Below are positions 51,301 through 59,743 of a DNA stretch of 64,000 bases, one piece after another. Position 1 is the first letter of the stretch, and the number at the start of each line of letters is the position of its first letter. The notes below the pieces were generated by a model. That model had not been told where the DNA came from. It made no database searches and saw only the letters and a list, made by a program, of their open reading frames with translations. Source of the stretch: Desulfocorpusculum sp964414345 (lineage in GTDB: Bacteria; Desulfobacterota; Desulfocorpusculales; Desulfocorpusculum); contig CAYPWF010000004.1 in assembly GCA_964414345.1 (NCBI GenBank), positions 1-64,000 of the forward strand. Reading direction: 5' to 3'. Made by a program: the position numbers and the translations under genes.

Positions 51301-51548
51301 GAGAGGGTGCGAAACTTGCCCATGAGCACCCCCACCGCATTGATTACCAGGAAGGTGAGGATGGATTCTATGAGAAAGACCGTGGGGAGGTGCTCCACGC
51401 CGAATCTTTTGAGAAAAGCCGTTTGGGAGTAATTGTTTACAAGCACGGAGCTGACCCTCATGGCCAGCTGGATGAGGGTGACCCATATCAACAGGCGCCA
51501 TTCCTCTGGATAGACTCGAAAGGCCTTTTGAAGTAAAGACCCCATCAA
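48318..51548 (-). CDS. Nucleotide-transporter-like MFS / HEAT repeat / cyclic-nucleotide-binding fusion
   Basis: A 1076-residue protein. Residues 1-430 have 11-12 membrane segments resembling the ATP/ADP (Npt/Tlc) transporter-like group, including SQAIETLPILYWDILNDLFTTRQSKRLF, typical of this family. About 430-890 consist of HEAT-like helical repeats (for example EAVLGY-like pairs with DPDLLSELLEAMNR, DPNAVVRRAAAEMM, DEDPQVRSWARQAV). About 930-1065 are a cyclic-nucleotide-binding domain with FGEMALFDHGPRSATV, whose arginine contacts the phosphate in cAMP-binding proteins. Such three-part proteins occur in some deltaproteobacteria, but function is unclear; regulated nucleotide or metabolite transport is inferred. 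The start lies 460 bases from nadK, with no partner genes. Confidence 0.82.
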   Translation of the reverse strand: MMGSLLQKAFRVYPEEWRLLIWVTLIQLAMRVSSVLVNNYSQTAFLKRFGVEHLPTVFLIESILTFLVINAVGVLMGKFRTLSVFTGLLIFFSACVATVRLLIPLDLPLLYPILFILKSQAIETLPILYWDILNDLFTTRQSKRLFTLITAGGILGTTLGSVLTSNVARWVGVDNVLWVFVVGTLLAAGLNQGTERVVGTPIQPRTDRRRGKRKPGLSETLREAPVFWKESPFLRYMVLLVAIPNMVLPVLTYQFNVVVDITYGTEQETLHFLGLFRGVSNAFMFSALLFSGRLLSRWGVPTSLLFHPINYLLSFISLWLRFDILAAMYARFSTEVLKTTLNNPARAILYNFFPPQMRAMVRVFLRGTVVRASDMAGSGLLMAIKGIIPPQLLSLVAAPLVLLWILTSFMIRRNYPRMLVKVLLERQIDWERLEQIDLKAVAQDARSLEALRSGLKDSREEVASLCAEILALVRPPGWARWVVEALPGRPRALQHALLASLQRDETAKEVIPLMENMALTADPDLLSELLEAMNRLAPESCYAIFKQHLNHREPKVRIQAMAGILAGRDQEGILECRRLLKELMDSGQISQVKVALEVLARSADPNFARDLYHWAGCEDPELRSLALRGLARSCDPELLAMARQAIRDPNAVVRRAAAEMMASCAEKVPLAGWLDLLGDEDPQVRSWARQAVKGNAEAARELIRALASPSRRLRQEALLLLDEMEAKPVEVSQFVKEQIERAYRMIAAALAVKAHGEGICAQLLSQHLLETSRGVQETVLRVLSVQGGGEGMQVLLRALGSTDRREVEDALEALESFLHPGVRKLLIPLLDNIPLEEKLAAARKSLKIPDPRRISQQELAELLIAEEDSVSRALAIYYFGEIRLQPMGENMLEALLQDRDPLVSEAYLRFSQAHFQSSSGELGEHFLSLIEKADYARKVPIFSSLLVRDLFAVAGIMLERSCAPGEVVVKEGEPGDALYLVVKGEFQVLKSMGDGEPVPIAKIGSLEFFGEMALFDHGPRSATVKADSQGGLLLRLEGEAFHRLMAEHPGIPIAICAELSRRMRALHEKFRSQESR

Positions 51549-52010
51549 GAGAACTCCAGAAACCTAAATACCCACTAGCCCAAGTAACTCTCTAGAGCAT
51601 GGGCTGGACGGCATGATGTCAAGAATTATTCAGACCGCCGTGTCTTGGAGCTTCACGGCGCATCAAAGCTTACCACATTCAGGCTCAAAGCTCCCAGTGG
51701 TTCTTGGACTTGAGCCCCACAGGGTCTTGACTCTGATGGTGAAGGCCGATTCCGTGATATCGTAAGACAAATTAAGGGTTGGTAAAATCCTGACCCTGCT
51801 TTTCCTCTTCCCCAGGATTTTAACCTGGACATGGTGAATCTTAAGTGGCCTGAAGACAAGCTTATCCCCAAAGGGGCCGGTTTCGGCTCTTGATGCGGCA
51901 TGAAGAAGATGTTGCCCATTTTGATCGTACATGGCCTGAGGGGTCAAGCGGGCTTTGACACCTCCCGAAAGCCTGTGATAAGAGAATAGACCGGTCTTAG
52001 GGGGTGCAAA
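51549..52010. other. 462-base intergenic region between divergent genes
   Basis: It separates the transporter-fusion gene (leftward) and nadK (rightward). A 6-bp hairpin, AGCCCA ... TGGGCT, lies at 51576-51605, close to CTAGCCC arms of the REP family. A minus-strand open frame (51663 to 52106) overlaps the nadK start and has no convincing features, so it is not called. Promoters are expected here, but none can be named. Confidence 0.4.
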
Positions 52011-52871
52011 GTGCAAGTCCGGACAGTTGGGGTGGTGGGAAAAAAACGTATTGATCTGGTGGTTCGTACAGCTGAACAACTGGTTGACTGGCTTAGAGCA
52101 CGTCAAGTGGAATGTTTGGTGGAAGAAGAGCTGGCTGTATGTTCAGGGCTCCTGGTCGGATGCCCCAGGCAGGAGCTGCCTTCAAGGATTGACTTGCTGG
52201 TAGTCCTGGGGGGTGATGGGACTCTTCTTAGTGCCGCAAGGCTTCTGGCAGGAAGTCAGGTGCCACTTTTGGGAGTGAATGCTGGGGGGCTTGGTTTTCT
52301 CACCGAAGTAGCCCTGGAGGAGATGTTCCAGGTCTTGCAACAGGTGCTGGAGGGGGAGATCACCATCACCCAAAGGAGTCTTCTAGATGCAGTGGTGTGG
52401 CGGGAGGGGGAAAAAGTTGCGAGCCATAGCGTCTTGAACGACGTGGTTGTGAACAAGGGGGTCCTGGCGCGCATAATAGACCTGGAGACCCACATTGATG
52501 ATTACTATTTGACCACCTTTAAGGCGGACGGTCTCATCATCAGCAGCCCTGCCGGATCAACAGCCTACAATCTCTCGGCAGGAGGGCCCATAGTCCATCC
52601 GGCCTTAGGTTGCATAATCTTGACCCCCATTTGTCCCCATACTCTCACCAACCGTCCCATCATTTTACCTGAGGACCGTACCATAAGGGTCTCTCTGGGC
52701 TCTGTTTATGGGGAGGTATACCTTACCTTCGACGGTCAGGTAGGCTATAGGCTGATAGACGGGGACCTGCTGGAAGTTCGCACCAGTCCGCACCGGCTCT
52801 CTCTCATTAAATCCCCACACCGGAGCTTTTACGAGGTCTTAAGGAGCAAGCTGCGTTGGGGGGAAAGATGA
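52011..52871 (+). CDS. nadK: NAD kinase
   Basis: A 286-residue ATP-NAD kinase. It has the GGDGT motif (VLGGDGTLLSAARLL, about residues 66-80), NAGGLGFLTEV, and the C-terminal DGLIISSPAGSTAYNLSAGGPI with the NAD-binding GSTAY. It phosphorylates NAD to make NADP in the cytoplasm. The start is GTG with AGGGGGTG upstream. It opens a plus-strand housekeeping run; recN follows after 59 bases. Confidence 0.93.
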   Translation: MQVRTVGVVGKKRIDLVVRTAEQLVDWLRARQVECLVEEELAVCSGLLVGCPRQELPSRIDLLVVLGGDGTLLSAARLLAGSQVPLLGVNAGGLGFLTEVALEEMFQVLQQVLEGEITITQRSLLDAVVWREGEKVASHSVLNDVVVNKGVLARIIDLETHIDDYYLTTFKADGLIISSPAGSTAYNLSAGGPIVHPALGCIILTPICPHTLTNRPIILPEDRTIRVSLGSVYGEVYLTFDGQVGYRLIDGDLLEVRTSPHRLSLIKSPHRSFYEVLRSKLRWGER

Positions 52872-52930
52872 GAAAAAAGGGGCTGTAGGGTGGAATTCAC
52901 TCGGGCAATAACATCAAAGCGGGATCAGCC

Positions 52931-54625
52931 GTGCTGGAGTCCTTACACATAAGAAATCTGGCCATCATTGATGATCTTGTGGTGGGGTTCGGTCCCGGGC
53001 TCAATGTTCTCACAGGGGAGACCGGGGCCGGGAAATCCATACTCATAGGGGCGATTCAACTCCTCCTGGGGGCTAAGGCCGGGGCTGAGATGATCAGGCA
53101 AGGGGCTGAGGAGGCCTCGGTGGAGGGGTTCTTCCTGGTTTCCGGGGATTCCAGGGCTGGCAAGCGGCTCAAGGCTCAGGGATTCGAAGTGGATGAGGGA
53201 ATGGTGGTCCGCCGCGTCTTGACAAGGGCGGGCCGCAGCAGGGCGTACTTGAATGGGCAGAGCTGCACTCTTCCCATGTTGGCGGAGCTGTTGAGGGACA
53301 TTGTGAACATCTACGGGCAGCACGAGCACCAGGGTCTTCTCCAGCCGGAGAGGCACCTGGATCTCCTGGACGAACATGGAAGGCTTTTGGAGCTCAGATC
53401 TGACTGGGAGAATCTTTGGAGTAGATGGATGGCCTTGAGAAACAGGATCTTAGAGGCCGAAACCAGTGTGAGAGAGGCCTTGAGCAGAAAAGAGCTCTGG
53501 GAGTTCCAGCTCAAAGAGATAAAGGATGCAAGGCTAGTTCCCGGAGAAGCGGAAGCCCTGGAGCAGGAAAGGTTGTTGCTTCTCAATGCTGAGAGACTTC
53601 AGAACTTCTTGAGTCGGGCCCAAGAGAGCCTTTATGCGGAGCGGGGCTCAGCCTTGGAACGGGTTTATATGGCCATCAGGGAGCTGGAGGAACTGCTCGG
53701 AATAGCCCCGGCCTTGGGAGCTGTTATCGGGGATCTTAAGAGTGCAGAAGTCCAACTGCAAGAGGCTGTGAGCCGGATTCGGGATCAGGCCCGCAATGTA
53801 CAATATGACCAGGGTAGACTGGCCCAACTAGAGGAGCGTTTGGAGGAAATCCAGAGGCTGCGAAGAAAATATCGCACGGATGTGGATGGGATTTTGGCCC
53901 TGGCAGAGCACCTAGGGGAGCAACTAAGAGAAGCGGACTTAGGGGAAGAGCTCCTGGAGGGTCTCAGGTTGGAGATGAGAGACCTTGAGCAGGAGCTCTC
54001 TCGAGTTGGAGAAGAACTCAGCCTTGCGAGGCAGAAGGCCGGTGAGGAGCTGGCCTTGAGTGTGCAGGCTGAACTTAAGGATCTGGGTGCGGATCAGCCG
54101 GTTTTTCAGGTCTTGGTAAGTCGGCTTGAAGAGGGACAGGTTGTCGGGGAGGCTGGTCTTCATGCCGGCCCCAGAGGAATGGACAAAGTGGAGTTTCGCC
54201 TTTCCATGAACGTGGGTGAGCCTCCCAGGCCTCTTTGGAGAATAGCCTCGGGAGGGGAGCTCTCCAGGATAATGCTTGCCATGAAAAAAGTTCTGGCCGA
54301 GGCCGAGAGGGTTCCCACCTTGATCTTGGACGAGATAGATGCGGGGATCGGCGGTGCTGTGGCCCATGCCCTAGGAGAGAAACTGGCCCACATAGGGAGA
54401 TCCCATCAGGTCTTGTGCGTGACACATCTCCCACAGGTGGCATGCTTTGCTAGACATCATTTCAGGGTTCTCAAGCAGTTAAAGAAGGACAGGACGGTCA
54501 CCGAGGTGTGGGCTTTGGACCGTGAGGGCAGGGTGGAAGAGCTCTCCCGCATGTTAGGGGGCAAAGTAGTGAGCTCCAAAGCCAGGGCTCATGCCAGGGA
54601 GCTTCTTGAGAAGGCGGGGAATTGA
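52931..54625 (+). CDS. recN: DNA repair ATPase RecN
   Basis: A 564-residue SMC-like protein. It starts LESLHIRNLAIIDD, then Walker A GETGAGKS (residues about 31-38), the Q-loop/NIYGQHEHQ signature, a long coiled-coil middle (about 165-370), SGGELSRIMLA signature and Walker B LILDEIDAGIGG. It acts at double-strand breaks and supports recombination. GTG start. The next gene starts at the base after its stop, so they are co-translated. Confidence 0.93.
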   Translation: MLESLHIRNLAIIDDLVVGFGPGLNVLTGETGAGKSILIGAIQLLLGAKAGAEMIRQGAEEASVEGFFLVSGDSRAGKRLKAQGFEVDEGMVVRRVLTRAGRSRAYLNGQSCTLPMLAELLRDIVNIYGQHEHQGLLQPERHLDLLDEHGRLLELRSDWENLWSRWMALRNRILEAETSVREALSRKELWEFQLKEIKDARLVPGEAEALEQERLLLLNAERLQNFLSRAQESLYAERGSALERVYMAIRELEELLGIAPALGAVIGDLKSAEVQLQEAVSRIRDQARNVQYDQGRLAQLEERLEEIQRLRRKYRTDVDGILALAEHLGEQLREADLGEELLEGLRLEMRDLEQELSRVGEELSLARQKAGEELALSVQAELKDLGADQPVFQVLVSRLEEGQVVGEAGLHAGPRGMDKVEFRLSMNVGEPPRPLWRIASGGELSRIMLAMKKVLAEAERVPTLILDEIDAGIGGAVAHALGEKLAHIGRSHQVLCVTHLPQVACFARHHFRVLKQLKKDRTVTEVWALDREGRVEELSRMLGGKVVSSKARAHARELLEKAGN

Positions 54626-55087
54626 ATGGGACAACTGAGGAAAGCCACGGTTAGAGACGCAAGGGAAATCCATAGGATGTTGGAGACTTACGCTGCCCAG
54701 GGGTTGCTCTTGCCCAGACCCCTGTGGGATATCTATGCCCACATAAGGGAGTTCCACGTTTGGGAGGAGAAAGGTTCACTGCTGGGGGTGTGCGCCTTGC
54801 ATGTGGTGTGGGAGGATCTTGCAGAACTCAGATCTTTCTGCGTTGTGGAGAATTCCCGGGGCATGGGCATTGGTCAAAAACTGGCCCAGGCCTCCATGGA
54901 GGAGGGCTTGCGTTTGGGGGTTTGTAAGATCTTTGTGCTGACTTATGTGCCAGCTTATTTCGAGAAAATGGGTTTCAAGAGGGTTGAGAAGGCCCAGCTT
55001 CCCCAGAAAGTCTGGGCGGACTGCATCCATTGCGTTAAGTTTCCTGAATGTGACGAGGTACCCCTGCTCAAGGAGTTTTGTGAGTAG
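54626..55087 (+). CDS. N-acetylglutamate synthase-like GNAT N-acetyltransferase
   Basis: A 153-residue GNAT protein: LRKATVRDAREIHRML, acetyl-CoA loop SRGMGIGQKLAQAS, YFEKMGFKRV, and a distinctive cysteine-rich end ADCIHCVKFPECDEV. That tail is typical of short ArgA-type N-acetylglutamate synthases of deltaproteobacteria and clostridia, which start arginine biosynthesis. It abuts recN without a gap. Amino acid specificity is inferred from the tail; other N-acetyltransferases also have it. Confidence 0.82.
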   Translation: MGQLRKATVRDAREIHRMLETYAAQGLLLPRPLWDIYAHIREFHVWEEKGSLLGVCALHVVWEDLAELRSFCVVENSRGMGIGQKLAQASMEEGLRLGVCKIFVLTYVPAYFEKMGFKRVEKAQLPQKVWADCIHCVKFPECDEVPLLKEFCE

Positions 55088-55271
55088 AACTCCTTCTGTG
55101 TCGGAGAGCCTGGTTCAAGGAGCGATCTGCTTTGAGAAAGCGGGATCAAACCCATGAAGGCAGGCAGGAAAGCCCCCGCCGCCACCCTTGTGAGCCCCCG
55201 GGCTTGTGCTATAATCAAAATCTCGAAGGTAGAAAACCAAGGCGCGATAAATCTGGGGGTGAAATCCCCGA

Positions 55272-56687
55272 ATGGCTTTAGAGATAAGACAACAGCTGCG
55301 CTTGACGCAGCAGCTCATTATGACCCCGCAACTCCAGCAGGCATTGAAGATCCTGCAAATGCCAAGGCTGGAGCTCAACAATGCCATCCAGACAGAGCTG
55401 CGGGAAAACCCTGTGTTGGAAGACCTGGTGGGCTTGCCCGAGGAGGAGTGGGACGCGCATTTTAATGATTCGGGTCGCCCTCAGCTTCCCAGGGACTCGG
55501 CCAAGGAGTTTTCCCTGGAGAAGATCCCCTGGGACTACCCCACTGTCCCCTATCATGACATGCCTCAATACGAAGATGAGGAGGAAAGACCCTCCCTGGA
55601 GCAGACTCTCTCCAGGCCTGAGAGCCTTACAGATTACCTCATATGGCAGCTGCGCCTCTCCGACCTGGAAGGCAAGGCCCGCAGGATAGGGCTTGAGATA
55701 ATTGGCAACCTCGGCCCCGACGGTTACCTTCAAACTGATCTGGAGACTTTGGCTTCCCAGTGCGAAACCACGGTGGAGGAAATAGAGCAAGTTCTACTCA
55801 GAGTCCAGGATTTTGACCCTCCTGGCATTGCTGCAAGGGACCTGCGGGAGTGCCTTTTGATCCAGGTGCGCCATATGGGAATGAAGGGCACTTTAGCCGA
55901 GCGCATCATAATGGAATGCCTGAAGGATTTAGAGAACAACCGCATACCGCAGATAGCCAAGAAACTGGGAGCCACCGTTGCCGAGGTGGCCCAGGCAGTG
56001 GATTGGATCCGAGGGCTGGAGCCCAAGCCGGGCCGCCTTTATGCCACTGAGGAGGCTCATTACATAACTCCGGATGTGTTTGTCTTCAAGTTCCAAGATG
56101 AGTACGTGATAGTCCTCAATGAAGACGGGCTTCCCAAACTAAGGGTAAGCCCTTTTTACATGCGCTCCCTTTCCAACAAGGAACTCCCCAAAGAAGCCAG
56201 GTCTTATATCCAGGAAAAAATGCGCTCGGCTCTGTGGCTCATTCGAAGCATTCATCAGCGTCAAAGGACCATTTACAAGGTCACGGAGAGCATCATGCGC
56301 TTCCAGAGGGAGTTCCTGGATCGCGGGATCGATTATTTGCGGCCTTTGGTTTTAAAAGATGTGGCTGTGGACACAGGGCTAAGTGAGTCCACCATCTCGA
56401 GAGTGGTCACCAACAAGTACGTGCACACCCCTCAGGGCCTCTATGAACTCAAGTTTTTCTTCAACAGCAGCATCTCAAAATCCGACGGGGACGCGGTAGC
56501 ATCCCAAAGTGTCAAGGAGCAAATCAAGCGGTTGATCCAAAAGGAGGAGCCCCACAGCCCTCTGAGTGACCAGGAGATAGTTGAGATACTTGGAAAGCAG
56601 GGGATTCATATAGCCCGCCGGACAGTGGCCAAGTATAGGACCGAACTGGGTGTGCTGCCCTCCAACCGCAGGAGGAAAGTATACTGA
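55272..56687 (+). CDS. rpoN: RNA polymerase sigma-54 factor
   Basis: A 471-residue RpoN. Region I starts ALEIRQQLRLTQQLIMTPQLQQALKIL, followed by an acidic stretch (about 50-110), a core-binding domain (LADYLIWQL-like) and the C-terminal RpoN box, here ARRTVAKYRTELGV near residue 455. An HTH segment (DTGLSESTISRVV) precedes it. It directs polymerase to -24/-12 promoters and needs activators such as the one at 16943-18355. The start is preceded by GGGGGTGAAATCCCC, where the possible ribosome-binding site is inside a small hairpin. Confidence 0.93.
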   Translation: MALEIRQQLRLTQQLIMTPQLQQALKILQMPRLELNNAIQTELRENPVLEDLVGLPEEEWDAHFNDSGRPQLPRDSAKEFSLEKIPWDYPTVPYHDMPQYEDEEERPSLEQTLSRPESLTDYLIWQLRLSDLEGKARRIGLEIIGNLGPDGYLQTDLETLASQCETTVEEIEQVLLRVQDFDPPGIAARDLRECLLIQVRHMGMKGTLAERIIMECLKDLENNRIPQIAKKLGATVAEVAQAVDWIRGLEPKPGRLYATEEAHYITPDVFVFKFQDEYVIVLNEDGLPKLRVSPFYMRSLSNKELPKEARSYIQEKMRSALWLIRSIHQRQRTIYKVTESIMRFQREFLDRGIDYLRPLVLKDVAVDTGLSESTISRVVTNKYVHTPQGLYELKFFFNSSISKSDGDAVASQSVKEQIKRLIQKEEPHSPLSDQEIVEILGKQGIHIARRTVAKYRTELGVLPSNRRRKVY

Positions 56688-56749
56688 TTCCGCAACTCAC
56701 ATACCCAGCAAAGATAGTTGAAGGCAGATTTGCATAGAGAGGTGAGCCG

Positions 56750-57292
56750 ATGCAGTGTTCCTTTACGTTCCGGCACATGGACTCTAGCGAGGAGATAAAA
56801 GCTTATGCTCGCGAGAAGCTCCAGAGATTGGAGAAATATGTGGATGCGCCCATGGATGTGCAGGTAGTATGCACACAGGAGAAGCACAGACACCGAGTGG
56901 AGGTGCTTCTCAGGGCGGACGGACTGTCGGTGGCAGGTGAGGAAGAGACCGTGGATTTTCTGTCTGCCATTGATGCCGTTGTGGACAATCTGGAGAGGCA
57001 ACTCAAGAAACAGAAAAAGAAGTTCAAGCAGTACAAAGAGGGCAACGAGGATAGAGGCTGGCGCTTTCGCATGGAGGTGATTGCCGGGGAGGTTGAGGAG
57101 GAAGGCAGGGAACCACAGGTGATAGTGAGCAGAAATCTGTTTGCGAAGCCCATGTCGGTTGAGGAAGCTGTCATGCAAATGAGGCTGACCGACAATGAGT
57201 TCGTGGTTTTTACGGACTCCAGCACAGGGCAGGTAAATGTTCTTTACAGGAGAAAGGACGGGAACCTGGGATTGATAAAGCCAGAGGCTTGA
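56750..57292 (+). CDS. hpf: Ribosome hibernation promoting factor, long form
   Basis: A 180-residue HPF/RaiA with an N-terminal S30AE domain (FTFRHMDSSEEIKAYAREKLQRLEKY ..) and a C-terminal dimerisation domain (VSRNLFAKPMSVEEAVMQM ... NEFVVFTDSSTGQVNVLYRRKDGNLGLI). The long form dimerises 70S ribosomes to 100S in stationary phase. It follows rpoN after 62 bases, the usual order in many proteobacteria. GAGGTGA precedes the ATG. Confidence 0.92.
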   Translation: MQCSFTFRHMDSSEEIKAYAREKLQRLEKYVDAPMDVQVVCTQEKHRHRVEVLLRADGLSVAGEEETVDFLSAIDAVVDNLERQLKKQKKKFKQYKEGNEDRGWRFRMEVIAGEVEEEGREPQVIVSRNLFAKPMSVEEAVMQMRLTDNEFVVFTDSSTGQVNVLYRRKDGNLGLIKPEA

Positions 57293-57441
57293 TTTTCAAA
57301 GAAATCATGGCTTGTCAAAAATGGCCTCAAGAAAATAAGCTTTCGGCCTGAGCAACAAGCCCAAGCGATCCCAAGCATTACCTTCGGGACTCTCTGCAGG
57401 CCCTTGGGGAATGCATCTGAGCAGTGGAGCTGGAAATTTGA

Positions 57442-57900
57442 ATGAAAATAGCCGAGATTTTGAGCCGCGATCGAGTTATCTTGGAGCTAAAGTCCGCAGG
57501 TAAGCAAGAGGTCATCCAGGAGTTGACTGCGGTTCTGCCCAAAGAGGGTTTGGATCTGGATCGGGTGGTGCAGGTTTTGATGGACAGAGAGAGGCTGGGC
57601 AGTACGGGGATTGGTGATGGGGTGGCAATCCCCCATGGTAAGCTGTCCGGCCTGAACTCTTTGATAGCAGCCTTTGGACGCAGTACCAAGGGAGTGGAGT
57701 TCGAGTCTTTGGACGGTCACCCGACTCATCTTTTCTTCCTCTTGGTGGCCCCCGAGGACTCGGCTGGAGCACATCTTAAAGCCCTGGCCCGCGTATCTAG
57801 GCTTTTCAAAGACCGGCAATTCCGAAAGGTTTTGATGGGGGCCAAAGATGTTGATGAGCTTTACCGGGCTCTCTTGGAGGAGGATGAAAAGTACGGTTGA
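57442..57900 (+). CDS. ptsN: PTS nitrogen regulatory EIIA-like protein
   Basis: A 152-residue EIIA(fru)-fold protein. It has IGDGVAIPHGKL with the phospho-accepting histidine at about residue 65, then LFFLLVAPEDSAGAHL. Without a full sugar transport system nearby, it is regulatory (PtsN). It sits between hpf and hprK, where the HprK kinase and the EIIA(man)-like gene form a compact phosphotransfer module. A gap of 149 bases after hpf shows no clear promoter. Confidence 0.88.
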   Translation: MKIAEILSRDRVILELKSAGKQEVIQELTAVLPKEGLDLDRVVQVLMDRERLGSTGIGDGVAIPHGKLSGLNSLIAAFGRSTKGVEFESLDGHPTHLFFLLVAPEDSAGAHLKALARVSRLFKDRQFRKVLMGAKDVDELYRALLEEDEKYG

Positions 57901-57930
57901 CCTGGGGAGGAGTCTCCGGGGAGACATCTC

Positions 57931-58872
57931 ATGCGCTCGATCCACGTGGAGGACCTCCTGAGGGAGGGAAGGGAGCCCCTGGGGCTTAAGCCTCTGGCGG
58001 GCTTGGCCGGGCTGGGCCGCACGGTTTCCTCCTGGAAGGTATCGCGCCCTGGCAAGGCTTTGAGCCGACAGGAGATAAAGCTCAGAGCCAATAGACCTTT
58101 GATCCTGGGGCGAGCCGAGCTGGAGGCGCTCAGAGAGCTTCCACAAGGCAGGCGTAGGGCACTAATTAGGGAATTGGCCCTGATGGAAGTGCCGTGCCTC
58201 ATCTTGGAAGGCTCTATTGCCTGCCCTGAGGAATTGGTGCTTCTGTTCAAGGCCAACTCAATTCCCTTGCTTTCCAGCTCTCTTTCCGGCACCAGACTTA
58301 ATCGGGAAATGGCAAGGGTTCTCAGGGAGCTGCTGGGGCCCCCTTTGCATGTACAGGGGGTGCTGCTTAGGGTTTTCGGCCTGGGAGTGCTTATAGTGGG
58401 CAGAAGCGGGATCGGCAAGAGCGAATGCGCCTTGGACCTGATTGATCGCGGGCATTGCCTGGTGGCCGACGATTTTGTGGAACTCTCCTTGGACCCGCAG
58501 GGAAGAGTCAGGGGCCGGAGTCCAGAACTCATCCGGTATCACATGGAGGTCAGGGGGCTGGGGATTCTCAATATAAGGGAACTTTTCGGCCCGGACTCTG
58601 TGCGGGAATCCAGTGCAGTGGATCTGGTGGTGGAGTTCATGGAGTGGGAGCAGTTCAAGGAGGAGGACAGGACAGGGCTCATCCGCCGTACCTTCACTCT
58701 TCTGGACAAGGACCTGCCTCTGTTGAGAATGCCTGTGAGTCTCAACCGCAACATAGCCATACTGATGGAAGTGGCGGTACGAAACCATCTTTTGGGGATA
58801 AGTGGGCGCAATCCACTCAAGAGCTTTGATCGGAAGATCCAACGCCGTCTTCAAGGCGGTGCCGGGCTATGA
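57931..58872 (+). CDS. hprK: HPr kinase/phosphorylase
   Basis: A 313-residue protein. The N-domain is about 1-130 and the C-terminal kinase has the P-loop GRSGIGKSE (about 152-160), LIDRGHCLVADD, and the HprK signature EVRGLGILNIRELFG. It phosphorylates serine 46 of HPr and can also remove the phosphate. Its occurrence in Gram-negative organisms is typical of clusters with ptsN, rapZ and EIIA(man). HPr itself (ptsH) is not in the window. Overlaps rapZ by 4 bases. Confidence 0.9.
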   Translation: MRSIHVEDLLREGREPLGLKPLAGLAGLGRTVSSWKVSRPGKALSRQEIKLRANRPLILGRAELEALRELPQGRRRALIRELALMEVPCLILEGSIACPEELVLLFKANSIPLLSSSLSGTRLNREMARVLRELLGPPLHVQGVLLRVFGLGVLIVGRSGIGKSECALDLIDRGHCLVADDFVELSLDPQGRVRGRSPELIRYHMEVRGLGILNIRELFGPDSVRESSAVDLVVEFMEWEQFKEEDRTGLIRRTFTLLDKDLPLLRMPVSLNRNIAILMEVAVRNHLLGISGRNPLKSFDRKIQRRLQGGAGL

Positions 58873-59732
58873 AACAACTTCCCATCCTTGTGGTGACAGG
58901 GCTTTCAGGCTCCGGTAAGACTACGGTCATAAAAGCCCTTGAAGACCTTGGTTTTTTCTGCCTTGACAATCTACCCATAGTGCTCCTTCCCAAGTTCTTG
59001 GAGCTGCGCATTTCTTCTTCTTCCGAGATCAGCAAGGTGGCTGTGGTGATAGATATAAGGGCGGGGGAGTTTTTGGAGGAGGCCCCTGATCTCATCAGGG
59101 ACCTAAGAGCCCAAGGGTATCAGATACAGGTTCTTTTCTTGGATTGTGAAGATCAGGTTCTGATAAGGCGTTTCAGTGAGACCAGGCGGAGTCATCCCCT
59201 GGCCAAAGGCCGGCCCTTGCTGGAAGGAATCCAAAAGGAGAGGAGCCTTCTGGCTGAGCTGAGGGGCATGTCGGATCTGGTCATAGACACCTCTTCCTAC
59301 AATGTGCATCAGCTCAAAGAAGCCATAGAGCTTCACATGCAATCCCCAGCCTCCAGGAGACTCCAAATTCTTGTGCAGTCTTTCGGCTTTCGTTACGGGG
59401 TGCCAGCCAACAGTGATTTAGTCATGGATGTGAGGTTTCTTCCAAATCCTTACTTTGTGGAGGGTTTGAAGGATAGAACCGGAGAGGATCCTTTGGTGGC
59501 CGATTTTGTACTGGAGCGGGCCGAGACTCAGGAGTTCATAAAGAGACTTCAGGATCTAGTGGCCTGGCTGTTGCCCCTTTACGTAAAGGAAGGGAAAACC
59601 TACTTGACGGTCTCTGTGGGCTGCACAGGGGGGCGCCACAGGTCTGTGGCCATAGCCCATCAGCTTGCTTTGTTTTTTCGTGACTTGGATTACACCGTGA
59701 ATCTGCATCACAGGGATATCCATAAGGAATGA
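58869..59732 (+). CDS. rapZ: RNase adapter / nucleotide-binding protein RapZ
   Basis: A 287-residue P-loop protein: GLSGSGKTT at about residues 11-19, DNLPIVLLPKF, FLDCEDQVLIRRFSETRRSHPL, and a C-terminal GCTGGRHRSVA with the RNA- and metabolite-binding residues. E. coli RapZ guides RNase E to GlmZ in glucosamine-phosphate control; here an RNase G-type enzyme is encoded at 45.1-46.7 kb. It overlaps hprK and the EIIA gene by 4 bases on each side. Confidence 0.92.
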   Translation: MKQLPILVVTGLSGSGKTTVIKALEDLGFFCLDNLPIVLLPKFLELRISSSSEISKVAVVIDIRAGEFLEEAPDLIRDLRAQGYQIQVLFLDCEDQVLIRRFSETRRSHPLAKGRPLLEGIQKERSLLAELRGMSDLVIDTSSYNVHQLKEAIELHMQSPASRRLQILVQSFGFRYGVPANSDLVMDVRFLPNPYFVEGLKDRTGEDPLVADFVLERAETQEFIKRLQDLVAWLLPLYVKEGKTYLTVSVGCTGGRHRSVAIAHQLALFFRDLDYTVNLHHRDIHKE

Positions 59733-59743
59733 GGGGAATAGGC

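Noticed and set aside
51663..52106. 147-codon open frame on the minus strand overlapping the nadK start
   Set aside because: No ribosome-binding site, no recognisable domain, and it overlaps a certain gene; cysteine/histidine-rich start looks random.
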